From contig CAWCLK010000060.1 in the NCBI GenBank assembly GCA_963796225.1, forward strand, positions 1-31,762: DNA of 31,762 bases, read 5' to 3'. Below, piece by piece: positions 14,427 through 22,228 of this stretch (positions are counted from its first letter, which is position 1; the number at the start of each line of letters is the position of its first letter). Below the pieces are notes generated by a model. That model ran no database searches. It saw nothing but the letters and a program-made list of their open reading frames with translations, and had not been told where the DNA came from. This DNA is from CAWCLK01 sp963796225. Its GTDB lineage: Bacteria > Actinomycetota > Nitriliruptoria > Nitriliruptorales > Nitriliruptoraceae. The position numbers were made by a program, and so were the translations under genes.

Positions 14427-16460
14427 GTGGACACCGCCACCCGACGTGGCCTGGTCCGTGCCGGCCGCATCGCCTTCGCCATCGCCACCGTCGTGGCGGT
14501 GGTGCTGGTCGTACGGGACGACGTCGGGCAGCTGACCGACGTCGACCTGGCGGTCCGGCCCGGGTGGATCGCCGTCGCCGTCGTGGCCGCCGTGGTCGGG
14601 ACCGGGCAGCTGCCACTGGCGTTCCGCCGGCTCCTGCAGGCCCAGGGACAGCCCCGCCTGGCGTCCTGGGACGCCCGCTGGCTGTGGTGGCGCTCGCAGG
14701 TCGCCCGCTTCCTGCCCACGGGCGTGGCGGGGATGGCCGCGCGCGTGGTGATGGCCGGGGACCTCGGCCTGTCCCGGCGTGCCGCCAGCGCCGCCATGGC
14801 GCAGGAGCTCGCACAGGTCATCGGCTGGTCGGTGCTGGCCGGAGGGGCCGCAGTCGCGGTGACCGGCGCCGCACCCCGCTGGATCGGGGCGCTCGCGGCC
14901 GTGGGCGCCGCCGTCGGGCTGGCCCTGCTGCCCGTCGTCCTGCGGACCGTCGACCGCCGCGTCGGGCTGACCACCTCGGTGCGCGGGGCGTGGCGGGCCA
15001 CGGGGCGGTACGGCGGGGTCGTGGCCTTCAAGGCGCTGCGGGCCGCGCTCGTCGCGGTGGCGGCGGTCGGCGTGGCCCCCGACCAGGCCCTGGTCGTCGT
15101 CGCGGCCGACGCGGTCGGGCAGGTCACGGGGACGCTGTCGATCGCCCCGTCGGGGCTGGGCACCCGGGAGGCGGGGTTCATCGCGCTCGCGGGACCGACC
15201 ATCGGCGTCGGGCCGGCGGTGTCCCTGGCGGTGGTGCTACGGGTGCTCGACCTGGCCGTGGAGCTCGGCTGGGTGGGGTGGGTGTCGCTGCGCCGCGGGC
15301 CCGACCGTGCACCTGCCTCCGAGCGCGCCCCGCGGGTGGTGCACGTCAGCTCGTCCTGGCCCCGGTCCGAGGACGACCACGTCGCCCCGTTCCTGCTGGA
15401 CCTCGTCGGGGTCCAGCGCGATGCCGGCTGGGACGTGACCGTCGTGGCGACCCACGACGCCGGCCTGCCGCGGGTCCACGAGGTCGCCGGTGTCCGGGTC
15501 GAGCGGTTCCGGTACGCGCCCGACCGGCACGAGGTGCTGGCCTACCGCGGGGGCGGGCACGCGTCCCTGCAGGCGCGGTGGCACGTGCTGCTGCTGCCCG
15601 GACTGGTGCTCAGCGAGGCCTGGGCGCTGCTGCGGGCCATGGGGCGTCACCGCCCCGACGTCGTCGTCGCCCACTGGCTCGCGCCGTCCGGGATCGTCGC
15701 TGCGCTGCTGGCCGGCCGGGCCCCGCGCACCGTGCTGACGCTGCACGGCAACGACGTGGCCCTGGCGGCCAAGGTCGGGCCGGTCGCGCGCTGGGCGGTG
15801 CGCCGCGTCGACGGCGTCGCCTGCATCAGCGACGACCTGGCGCGCGAGGCCGAACGGGTGCTGCGGCTGCCCACGGGCAGCGTCGCGGTGACGCGACTGC
15901 CGCTGCCCGACGACCTCGTGCCGACGCCGCTGCCCGACGGGCCGCCCCGCGTGCTCGCGGCGGGGCGCGCGTCCACCGAGAAGGGGTTCGACGTCCTGCT
16001 CGACGCGCTGACGCGCCCCGAGCTTGCCGACTGGCGGTGCACGCTGGTGGGGGAGGGGCCGGCCCGCCCCGAGCTCGAACGTCGCGCGGCCACCCTCGGT
16101 GACCGGGTGACCCTGCGGGACGCCCTGCCGCGCCGGGCGCTGTTCGACCTCGTCCGGGACCACCACGCGGTGGCCGTACCCTCGCGGCGCGAGGGCCTGG
16201 GCCTGTTCGCGCTCGAGTGCCTCGCGCTCGGCCGACAGGTCGTCGCGTCCGACGTGGGTGGGCTGCCCGAGGTCGTCCGCGGGCCTGCGGACGGGGCGCT
16301 GGTCCCACCCGACGACCCCGACGCGCTGGCACATGCCATCGCGTCGCTGGACCTCGCGCCCCCCACCGATCCCGCAGCCGTCGCCGCCCACCGCCCCGAC
16401 GCCGTCCGGCGCCAGTTCGCCACCGCCTACGGCCTGCCCGACCCCGACCGCCCGGAGTGA
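14427..16460 (+). CDS. Fusion of LPG-synthase/AglD-type membrane domain with GT4 glycosyltransferase
   Basis: One uninterrupted 677-residue reading frame joins two families that are normally separate proteins. Residues 1-290 form a multi-spanning membrane domain of the lysylphosphatidylglycerol-synthase TM/UPF0104 type (PF03706), with QVARFLPTGVAGMAARVVMA (91-110) and the family motif PSGLGTREAGFIAL (241-254). Residues 303-670 form a GT-B glycosyltransferase of family GT4: VVHVSSSWPRSEDD, VVVAHWLAPSGIVAALLAG, LTLHGNDV, AAGRASTEKGFDVLLDAL, and the E-x7-E donor motif (E589, E597) followed by SDVGGLPEVV. The start is a GTG with GAGG four bases upstream. It begins a three-gene set with an FAD enzyme (two-base gap) and a GT-C-like protein. 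I infer a membrane-tethered sugar transferase working on a lipid-linked glycan, with the TM part perhaps flipping or holding it. Confidence 0.85.
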   Translation: MDTATRRGLVRAGRIAFAIATVVAVVLVVRDDVGQLTDVDLAVRPGWIAVAVVAAVVGTGQLPLAFRRLLQAQGQPRLASWDARWLWWRSQVARFLPTGVAGMAARVVMAGDLGLSRRAASAAMAQELAQVIGWSVLAGGAAVAVTGAAPRWIGALAAVGAAVGLALLPVVLRTVDRRVGLTTSVRGAWRATGRYGGVVAFKALRAALVAVAAVGVAPDQALVVVAADAVGQVTGTLSIAPSGLGTREAGFIALAGPTIGVGPAVSLAVVLRVLDLAVELGWVGWVSLRRGPDRAPASERAPRVVHVSSSWPRSEDDHVAPFLLDLVGVQRDAGWDVTVVATHDAGLPRVHEVAGVRVERFRYAPDRHEVLAYRGGGHASLQARWHVLLLPGLVLSEAWALLRAMGRHRPDVVVAHWLAPSGIVAALLAGRAPRTVLTLHGNDVALAAKVGPVARWAVRRVDGVACISDDLAREAERVLRLPTGSVAVTRLPLPDDLVPTPLPDGPPRVLAAGRASTEKGFDVLLDALTRPELADWRCTLVGEGPARPELERRAATLGDRVTLRDALPRRALFDLVRDHHAVAVPSRREGLGLFALECLALGRQVVASDVGGLPEVVRGPADGALVPPDDPDALAHAIASLDLAPPTDPAAVAAHRPDAVRRQFATAYGLPDPDRPE

Positions 16461-16462
16461 CC

Positions 16463-17839
16463 ATGGACCGCTACGACGTCGCCGTGCTGGGCGCCGGCCC
16501 TGCCGGTGTCATGGCCGCGCTCGAGGCAACCCGGCGCGGCCGCCGCACCGTGCTGGTCGAGGCCAACGACCACGTCGGCGGCATGGCGGCCTCGCCGGAG
16601 ATCGCGGGCGTGCGCGTCGACCTGGGCAGCCACCGCCTGCACCCGGTCGTGCCGCCCAGCGTCGAGGAGGTCCTGTTCCCGCTGCTCGGGGACGACCTGC
16701 AGGCGCGCGTCCGGCGCGGGCGGATCCACATGCAGGGCCAGTGGCTGAAGTTCCCGCTCGAGATCGGTGACCTCGTCCGCAACCTGCCGCGGTCGTTCGC
16801 CGTGAAGGCCGGGTGGGAGACGCTCACCAGCCCGTTCCGCCGTGCCCGCGAGGACACGGCCTTCGACGTGATCTCCGCGCGGCTCGGGCCGACCGTCGCC
16901 GCCCAGTTCTACCTGCCGTACCTGACCAAGCTCTGGGACACGCCCCCGACCGAGCTGTCGGCCGAGCTCGCCGACCGACGCGTGTCGGCCCGCGGACCGG
17001 GCGACATCCTCAAGAAGATGCTGTCGCGGAACGAACGCGACTTCGACTTCTGGTACCCGCGCCGCGGCTTCGGCCAGATCAGCGAGGTGCTCGCCCAGGC
17101 CGCCGTGGACGAGGGCGCCGACCTGCGCCTGTCCACGCCGGTCGAGTCCCTCGCCCGTGCCGACGGTGCCACCACGATCACCTCTGGCGACGAGGCGTTC
17201 GCCGCCACCACGGTGGTCAGCTCGTTGCCAGCGCCGCTGCTGGCCCGCATGGCCGGCGCCCCCGAGGACGTGCTCACGGCGGCGGGGCGGCTGCGGCACC
17301 GCGCCATGGTGCTCGTCTTCCTGGTCCTCGACGCCCCGCAGCTGACCCCCTTCGACGCGCACTACTTCCCCGAGCTGACCACGCCCGTCAGCCGCATGAA
17401 CGAACCGAAGAACTACCGCGCGTCGGCCGACGACCCCGACGACGTCACGGTGGTGTGCGCCGAGGTCCCGTGCTGGGCCGGCGACGAGACGTTCACCGCC
17501 GAGCCGCAGGTGCTGGCCGACCGGGTCATGTCGACGCTGGCCCCGCTGGGGTTCACGTGGCCGCGGCTGCGCGACGTCGAGGTCCGGCGCCTCCCGCGCG
17601 TCTACCCGGTCTACACCGGGCAGTACCAGCAGGACCTCGACCGCATCGAGGCGTGGGTCGGCGACCAGCCCGGGCTGCTGACCTTCGGGCGGCAGGGCCT
17701 GTTCGTGCCCGACAACACCCATCACGCCCTGCTCATGGGCCAGGAGGCCGCCGCGAGCGTGCGGGAGGACGGCTCGATCGACCACGATCGCTGGGCGCGG
17801 GTGCGCGAGGGCTTCCGCGACCACGTCGTCGAGGACTGA
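16463..17839 (+). CDS. FAD-dependent oxidoreductase, amine-oxidase/UDP-galactopyranose-mutase-like
   Basis: A 458-residue flavoprotein. The dinucleotide-binding motif VAVLGAGPAGVMAAL (6-20) is followed by LVEANDHVGGMA (31-42), and GSHRLHP at 55-61 occupies the place of the conserved Gly-x-His segment of the protoporphyrinogen-oxidase/UGM-like group. YLPYLTKLWDTPPTELSAEL resembles the 'YtxKvWG' region of these enzymes. Near the C-terminus LLTFGRQGLFVPDNTHHAL closes the FAD site. Such proteins recur in surface-glycan clusters, but their substrates are mostly unknown, so I assign only the class. It starts at an ATG two bases after the fusion gene stop (CGGAG ribosome site inside that gene's end) and precedes the GT-C-like gene by seven bases. 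Confidence 0.8.
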   Translation: MDRYDVAVLGAGPAGVMAALEATRRGRRTVLVEANDHVGGMAASPEIAGVRVDLGSHRLHPVVPPSVEEVLFPLLGDDLQARVRRGRIHMQGQWLKFPLEIGDLVRNLPRSFAVKAGWETLTSPFRRAREDTAFDVISARLGPTVAAQFYLPYLTKLWDTPPTELSAELADRRVSARGPGDILKKMLSRNERDFDFWYPRRGFGQISEVLAQAAVDEGADLRLSTPVESLARADGATTITSGDEAFAATTVVSSLPAPLLARMAGAPEDVLTAAGRLRHRAMVLVFLVLDAPQLTPFDAHYFPELTTPVSRMNEPKNYRASADDPDDVTVVCAEVPCWAGDETFTAEPQVLADRVMSTLAPLGFTWPRLRDVEVRRLPRVYPVYTGQYQQDLDRIEAWVGDQPGLLTFGRQGLFVPDNTHHALLMGQEAAASVREDGSIDHDRWARVREGFRDHVVED

Positions 17840-17846
17840 CGGCCTC

Positions 17847-19541
17847 ATGGGGGACGACGGAGCGGCCCCTCGTGGCCGGGGCGCGTCGGTCGGTCGGTCC
17901 CCGGTCGGGCGCGTGGTGGTCGGACTGGCGATCGCGGTCGGGATCGCGCTGCTCGTGGTCGCCCGGTCCCACTGGTTCTTCGCCGACGACTGGACGTTCC
18001 TGAACCGCGCCGGGCCGGACGACCTGGGCCTGCTCACCACCCCCTACAGCGGCCACTGGATGGCCACCACCGTGGTCTGGTTCACGGCGATGAAGGCCGT
18101 GGTCGGGCTGCAGTCCTACCTGCCCTACGTCCTGCCCGCCATTGCCGCCCACGGGACCACCGCGGTCCTGCTGTGGCGCTGGCAGGTCCGTGACGACGTG
18201 CCGCCACGGCTGGCCCTGGGTGTCGTGCTGCCGTTCCTGGTCCTCGGAGTGGCGTGGGAGAACGTCTTCTTCGCGGTCAACCTCGGCTTCAACCTCAGCC
18301 TGGCCCTGGCGCTCGGGTTCGGACTGCTGGTCGACGTGGACCCTGCGACCCGGTCGTGGGGACGACTCGCCGCGGCGGGGCTCCTGGCGCTGGCCTCGAT
18401 CGTCACCACGACCACCGGTCCACTGGTGGTGACGTTGCTCGGTGTGGCGCTGCTCGTGCGACGTGACGTGGTCGGTGCCCTGGGCGGCGCGGGCCCGGCC
18501 ATGGTCGTCTACGCCGTCTGGCTGGTGCTCGCCGGCGGCGGCGGGGGGCTGGTCGGTGGCCCGCCCGGCGCCGTGGCCGCCTACGTGGGGCGCGTGGTCG
18601 CGTCCGGTGCGGGACGCCCACTGGGCCTGGCCGCCCCGTGGCTCGCGGGAACCGTGCTGGGCGGGGTCGTCGTCGCCGCCGTGGTGCGACGCTCCACCGT
18701 GCGACCACGGGCGACCACGGTCGCCCTTGCCCTCGCTGGCCTCGCCTTCGCGGTCTCGACCGCCCTTGCACGGCTGAGGTTCGGCGCCTCGACGTGGTTG
18801 TCCCCGCGCTACCTGTACGTCGTCGCGGCCTGCGTGCTGCCGCTGCTCGGCGTGCTCCTCGCCCGCGTCGTCGGGAGGGTGCGCTGGGTCGGCACGGTGG
18901 TGGCGGGAGTCCTGGCCGTCGCCACGGTGGTCAACGGGGCGCACCTGTGGACGTCGCAGCGCGAGGTCGCCGGCATCAAGCAGCACCTGCGCCAGCGCCA
19001 CGTCGCCGCGGCCCAGCTGCTGGCCGCCGGGCTCGACCCGGTCCCGGTCAACGTCGACCGCTACTGGAGCCCCAACCTGCACTGGGACCACCTGCTCGCC
19101 TACGTCGCCGAGGGGCAGATCGACGTGCCCGACGCGCCCGTGGGCGACCCGTGGCGGCTCGAGGCCGAGATCGAGCTCCGATCGGTGCTGCACGGTCCTC
19201 AGCCGTTCCCGACCCTGACCACCCCAGCGCTCGAGGGCGCGGACACCGACGGGTGTGTCGACCTCCGCCCCGGCGAGCCCGCGACGATCGACCTCGATGG
19301 CCCAGCCGGGTTCGAGTTCCGGTTCGAGCAGCCCACGATCGCGCGGCTGCAGACGGTGACCGACGGCGGACGCACGACTGCGATCCCGCGGCTGCTGGAC
19401 CTGCGGACCCCCTCACCGCGCGCCTGGTGGGTCAGCCTCGACGTCCCGGTCACGATGACGCTCACCGTGGACGACGGGGCGACGGTGTGCGTGCTGGACG
19501 AGGTCGGCGCCCGTGCCTACGACGACACGGAACCGGGCTGA
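17847..19541 (+). CDS. Multi-spanning membrane protein, GT-C glycosyltransferase-like
   Basis: A 564-residue protein. After a polar N-terminus and first helix (about 23-40) comes WFFADDWTFLN (43-53). An acidic pair in the first outside loop is typical of GT-C enzymes that use polyprenyl-phosphate sugars. About nine or ten further hydrophobic helices follow up to residue 370 (LALGVVLPFLVLGVAW, YLYVVAACVLPLLGVLLA). The last 180 residues are soluble and presumably extracytoplasmic, rich in beta-strand-like segments. I do not recognise a named family. It is the last gene of a three-gene unit, and its final 25 bases overlap the end of the convergent DUF2142 gene. Confidence 0.7.
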   Translation: MGDDGAAPRGRGASVGRSPVGRVVVGLAIAVGIALLVVARSHWFFADDWTFLNRAGPDDLGLLTTPYSGHWMATTVVWFTAMKAVVGLQSYLPYVLPAIAAHGTTAVLLWRWQVRDDVPPRLALGVVLPFLVLGVAWENVFFAVNLGFNLSLALALGFGLLVDVDPATRSWGRLAAAGLLALASIVTTTTGPLVVTLLGVALLVRRDVVGALGGAGPAMVVYAVWLVLAGGGGGLVGGPPGAVAAYVGRVVASGAGRPLGLAAPWLAGTVLGGVVVAAVVRRSTVRPRATTVALALAGLAFAVSTALARLRFGASTWLSPRYLYVVAACVLPLLGVLLARVVGRVRWVGTVVAGVLAVATVVNGAHLWTSQREVAGIKQHLRQRHVAAAQLLAAGLDPVPVNVDRYWSPNLHWDHLLAYVAEGQIDVPDAPVGDPWRLEAEIELRSVLHGPQPFPTLTTPALEGADTDGCVDLRPGEPATIDLDGPAGFEFRFEQPTIARLQTVTDGGRTTAIPRLLDLRTPSPRAWWVSLDVPVTMTLTVDDGATVCVLDEVGARAYDDTEPG

Positions 19542-21091
19542 GCCACGCTCGGGGCGCGAAGGTCCGTCGCGATCGTCCGGACGGCAGCCGCGGCCACCCC
19601 GACGGTCACGGCTGCCACCACCAGCGTCACGTTCCGCCCCAGCGGTGCGGCGGCCAGGGCGGTTCGCGCGGACGCCATGGTGCCGTCGCCCGCCCAGAAG
19701 CCGTCGATCGCCGGCCACAGCAGGATGGCGTGCAGTGCCAGACCGCTCCCGACGACCGCGACGACCGGGGCACCTTCGGATCGCAGGGCGTGCCGAAGGC
19801 CCGTTCCGACCAGCACGAGCAGCCCCACGATCCCGACCATGAGGTAGCGGCCGCGCAGGCCCGAGGGGATGGCCGAGCGGGTGTAGGCACCCCACGACGC
19901 GTAGGCCATCATGGCCAGGGCGGTGACGGTCGGCGCCAGCAGGACGAGGCTGCGGCTGCGCAGCGCCACGCCGGCCCGCGCGATCGCCGCCAGCAGCAGC
20001 ACCGACACGACGATCGTCACCACCAGCGGCGCCGGGTGTTCCTCGAGCCCCAGCGAGCCGACGAACGTCTCGGGGATCCGCCGGACGACCTCGCCCAGCC
20101 ACGTGGTGATGTGCGGGTGGAAGCCCTCGAGCTCGGGGTAGGTGTACCGGCGGGGCGCCAGCGTGCCGTTCGCGACGAGCTGCCACAGCGGCCACCACGC
20201 CCCGAACACCAGGCCGGCTGCCGTCGCATGGAGCCACCAGGGCGTGCGCGGCCATCGGCGGGCTCCGCGGTCGAGCCGCATCCCGGCTGCGGCGACCAGG
20301 AACCACGCCGGGGCCCCGACCCCGAAGACCTTCGTGGCCGCGGCCAACCCACCGGCGCCTCCTGCGATCCACGCGGCGGTGGGACCGTCGTCGCCCGAGG
20401 TCGTCCACCCGAGCCCCAGCAGGCACAGGGCGCCCAGTGCGGCGATCGAGGCATCGTTGTTCACGATGGCACCGCTCTGGACCACCATGGGCAGCGCGAG
20501 CGCCGACGTCGCCGATGCAAGGGCCGCACCCCGAGACCGCGACAGCCGCATCGCCAGCCAGAAGGCGGCCCAGGGAACCACGGCCAGCATCAGCGCATGC
20601 AGGGCCCGCAACCGTCCCACCCGCTCGTCCCAGCGGCTGGCGGGGGAGAGCTCCTGCAGGGCCCGGTCCAGTGCGGCCAGCACCGCGTAGTGGGTCACCG
20701 GGTGGTCCCAGGCCTGGCTGACCTCGATGGCCTGCGCGCCCGTGCCGAGGTCCTCCCACGTGGGTCGGTCCGCAGCCGGGGCGGGGACCACGACGTCGGT
20801 GGCCCGGATGGGGGCGACCACCGGGCCGTCGCCGGGCGCCAGCCCGACCTGTTCGGCTGCCGCGATGGCGCGATCCGAGATCCCCGGGTCCTCCGCGGCC
20901 AGCGGGGTGCCGAGCACCCGGTCCACGTGGGCGTACTCGTCGGGTCCGTGCAGGACCGGCACGGCGACCGCGTAGAGCAGGCTCAGACCCACCTGCAGCA
21001 CGACGAGCAGCCAGACGCTGGTCGGCGTCGCCACCGCCAGGCGGCGCAGCGACAGGGGAGCGGTCGCGGCGTCGTCGACGGCGTCGGTCAT
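19517..21091 (-). CDS. DUF2142-type membrane protein, probable GT-C glycosyltransferase
   Basis: A 524-residue protein with about a dozen hydrophobic helices. The N-terminal helix (26-45) is followed by VLHGPDEYAHVDRVL (47-60). The P-D-E-x-x-H pattern in the first outer loop is characteristic of DUF2142 (PF09913), whose members are thought to be GT-C-fold sugar transferases. Later segments include GAIVNNDASIAALGALCLLG and a loop TYPELEGFHPHITTWLGEV. The start ATG at 21091 overlaps the stop of the upstream GtrB-like gene as ATGA, so translation is coupled. That enzyme would supply the polyprenyl-phosphate sugar that this protein transfers outside the membrane (inference). A reading extending upstream to 21511 is only a shadow of the GtrB-like gene. 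Confidence 0.8.
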   Translation of the reverse strand: MTDAVDDAATAPLSLRRLAVATPTSVWLLVVLQVGLSLLYAVAVPVLHGPDEYAHVDRVLGTPLAAEDPGISDRAIAAAEQVGLAPGDGPVVAPIRATDVVVPAPAADRPTWEDLGTGAQAIEVSQAWDHPVTHYAVLAALDRALQELSPASRWDERVGRLRALHALMLAVVPWAAFWLAMRLSRSRGAALASATSALALPMVVQSGAIVNNDASIAALGALCLLGLGWTTSGDDGPTAAWIAGGAGGLAAATKVFGVGAPAWFLVAAAGMRLDRGARRWPRTPWWLHATAAGLVFGAWWPLWQLVANGTLAPRRYTYPELEGFHPHITTWLGEVVRRIPETFVGSLGLEEHPAPLVVTIVVSVLLLAAIARAGVALRSRSLVLLAPTVTALAMMAYASWGAYTRSAIPSGLRGRYLMVGIVGLLVLVGTGLRHALRSEGAPVVAVVGSGLALHAILLWPAIDGFWAGDGTMASARTALAAAPLGRNVTLVVAAVTVGVAAAAVRTIATDLRAPSVAQPGSVSS

Positions 21092-22044
21092 CGCCCCGTG
21101 CCGTCGCGGGATGCGGCGGTCGTGTCGGCGACGCCGCCGGCGACCATCGCCGGCAGGACGAGGTGGCGTGGTCGGTTCAGTCGCACGACCAGGTCCGACA
21201 GGAGTCCGACCAGCAGGATCAGCACCGCGACCACCAGGAGCACCAGTGTGTTGATCGCGATCACGATGGGGTCGGTCACGGCGTCGTAGACGGCCTTGCC
21301 GAGCCCCAGCAGCAGGAGCACCAGCCCAGGACCGCCCAGGATCCGCAGGGGCTCGTACATCAGCATCATCCGGACGACCTGCAGCAGGTACTTGCGGGTG
21401 TCGGTGCGCCAGTGGAACTTGCTCTCGCCCGCGCGTGGGGCGTAGGGGATGGGCACGTAGCCGACCGAGTAGCCGTGGGTCAGGAACGACAACGTGATCG
21501 TCGTCACGCACGAGAACCCGTCGGGCAGCAGGTGCACGAACTGCTCGCCGACCTCACGGCGGAAGGCCCGGAAGCCCGAGTTGAGATCCGGGATGTCGCG
21601 CTGGGCCAGCCGGATCGCGAGTTGGCGTATCACCCATTTGGCCGGCGTCCGCAACAGCTTGTGGGTGCCCTCCTCGGAGGTGCGCGCCCCGACGACCTGG
21701 TCGCGGCCTGCGAGCGCCCGGACCAGGTCCGGGATCTGGTCGTTGGGGTAGGTCATGTCGACGTCGGTCCACACGACCACGTCGCCCCGCGCCATCTGCG
21801 TTCCGACGCGGCGTACGGCACCGGACCCGCGGTTCTCGGCGAACTGCGCCACCCGGACGCCGTCCAGCGTCCTCGCCAGCTCGGCCGAGCCGTCGGTCGA
21901 GCCGTCGTCGACGACGAGGATCTCGTAGCTGAACTCGCTGGGCTCCAGCCCTGCGCGGACGCGGGCAACCTCCTGTTCGAGGTGGCCGACCTCGTTGTAG
22001 ACGGGCAGGACGACGGACACCGCCGGGGTGTGGTCATCGGCCAT
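21088..22044 (-). CDS. Polyprenyl-phosphate glycosyltransferase, GtrB/DPM-synthase-like
   Basis: A 318-residue GT2 enzyme expected to transfer a sugar from a nucleotide donor to polyprenyl phosphate. Motifs: SVVLPVYNEVGHLEQEV (10-26), EILVVDDGSTDGSAEL (41-56), ENRGSGAVRRVGTQMARGD (70-88), the DxD-type WTDVDMTYP (92-100), and DLNSGFRAFRREV (153-165). YAPRAGESKFHW (201-212) corresponds to the conserved 'R.GeSK' segment. Two C-terminal helices (about 232-252 and 262-284) anchor it. The ATG at 22044 is preceded by GAGGA. Its TGA overlaps the ATG of the DUF2142 gene, making a donor-synthase/transferase pair. It is transcribed divergently from the large polymer-export operon. Confidence 0.88.
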   Translation of the reverse strand: MADDHTPAVSVVLPVYNEVGHLEQEVARVRAGLEPSEFSYEILVVDDGSTDGSAELARTLDGVRVAQFAENRGSGAVRRVGTQMARGDVVVWTDVDMTYPNDQIPDLVRALAGRDQVVGARTSEEGTHKLLRTPAKWVIRQLAIRLAQRDIPDLNSGFRAFRREVGEQFVHLLPDGFSCVTTITLSFLTHGYSVGYVPIPYAPRAGESKFHWRTDTRKYLLQVVRMMLMYEPLRILGGPGLVLLLLGLGKAVYDAVTDPIVIAINTLVLLVVAVLILLVGLLSDLVVRLNRPRHLVLPAMVAGGVADTTAASRDGTGR

Positions 22045-22087
22045 CGGGTCGGGTCCTCGGCAGGGGTGGGCGCGGTGGACGAGGCGC

Positions 22088-22119
22088 AGGCTACGCGGCG
22101 GCCGGGTCGATGTTGTCCA
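22088..22119 (-). promoter_or_regulatory. Candidate promoter of the GtrB-DUF2142 pair
   Basis: On the minus strand TGGACA (22119-22114), five of six bases of TTGACA, lies 20 bases before TAGCCT (22093-22088). The spacer is longer than usual. The ATG is at 22044. Confidence 0.3.
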
Positions 22120-22178
22120 CCTCCCGGGGACGACGGCCGCGTGACCGCGTGGGTCGCGGGTGGGTTGGTCGCGACGCG

Positions 22179-22184
22179 TATGCT
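22179..22184 (+). promoter_or_regulatory. Candidate -10 box of the polymer-export operon
   Basis: TATGCT, a good TAnnnT match, lies 44 bases before the ATG at 22229. No well-spaced -35 is seen. The 184-base divergent region contains nothing else I can support. Confidence 0.3.
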
Positions 22185-22228
22185 GCGCCCCGGCCAGCCA
22201 CGTCCTCTCAACGCCCCCGGGGGAATCG

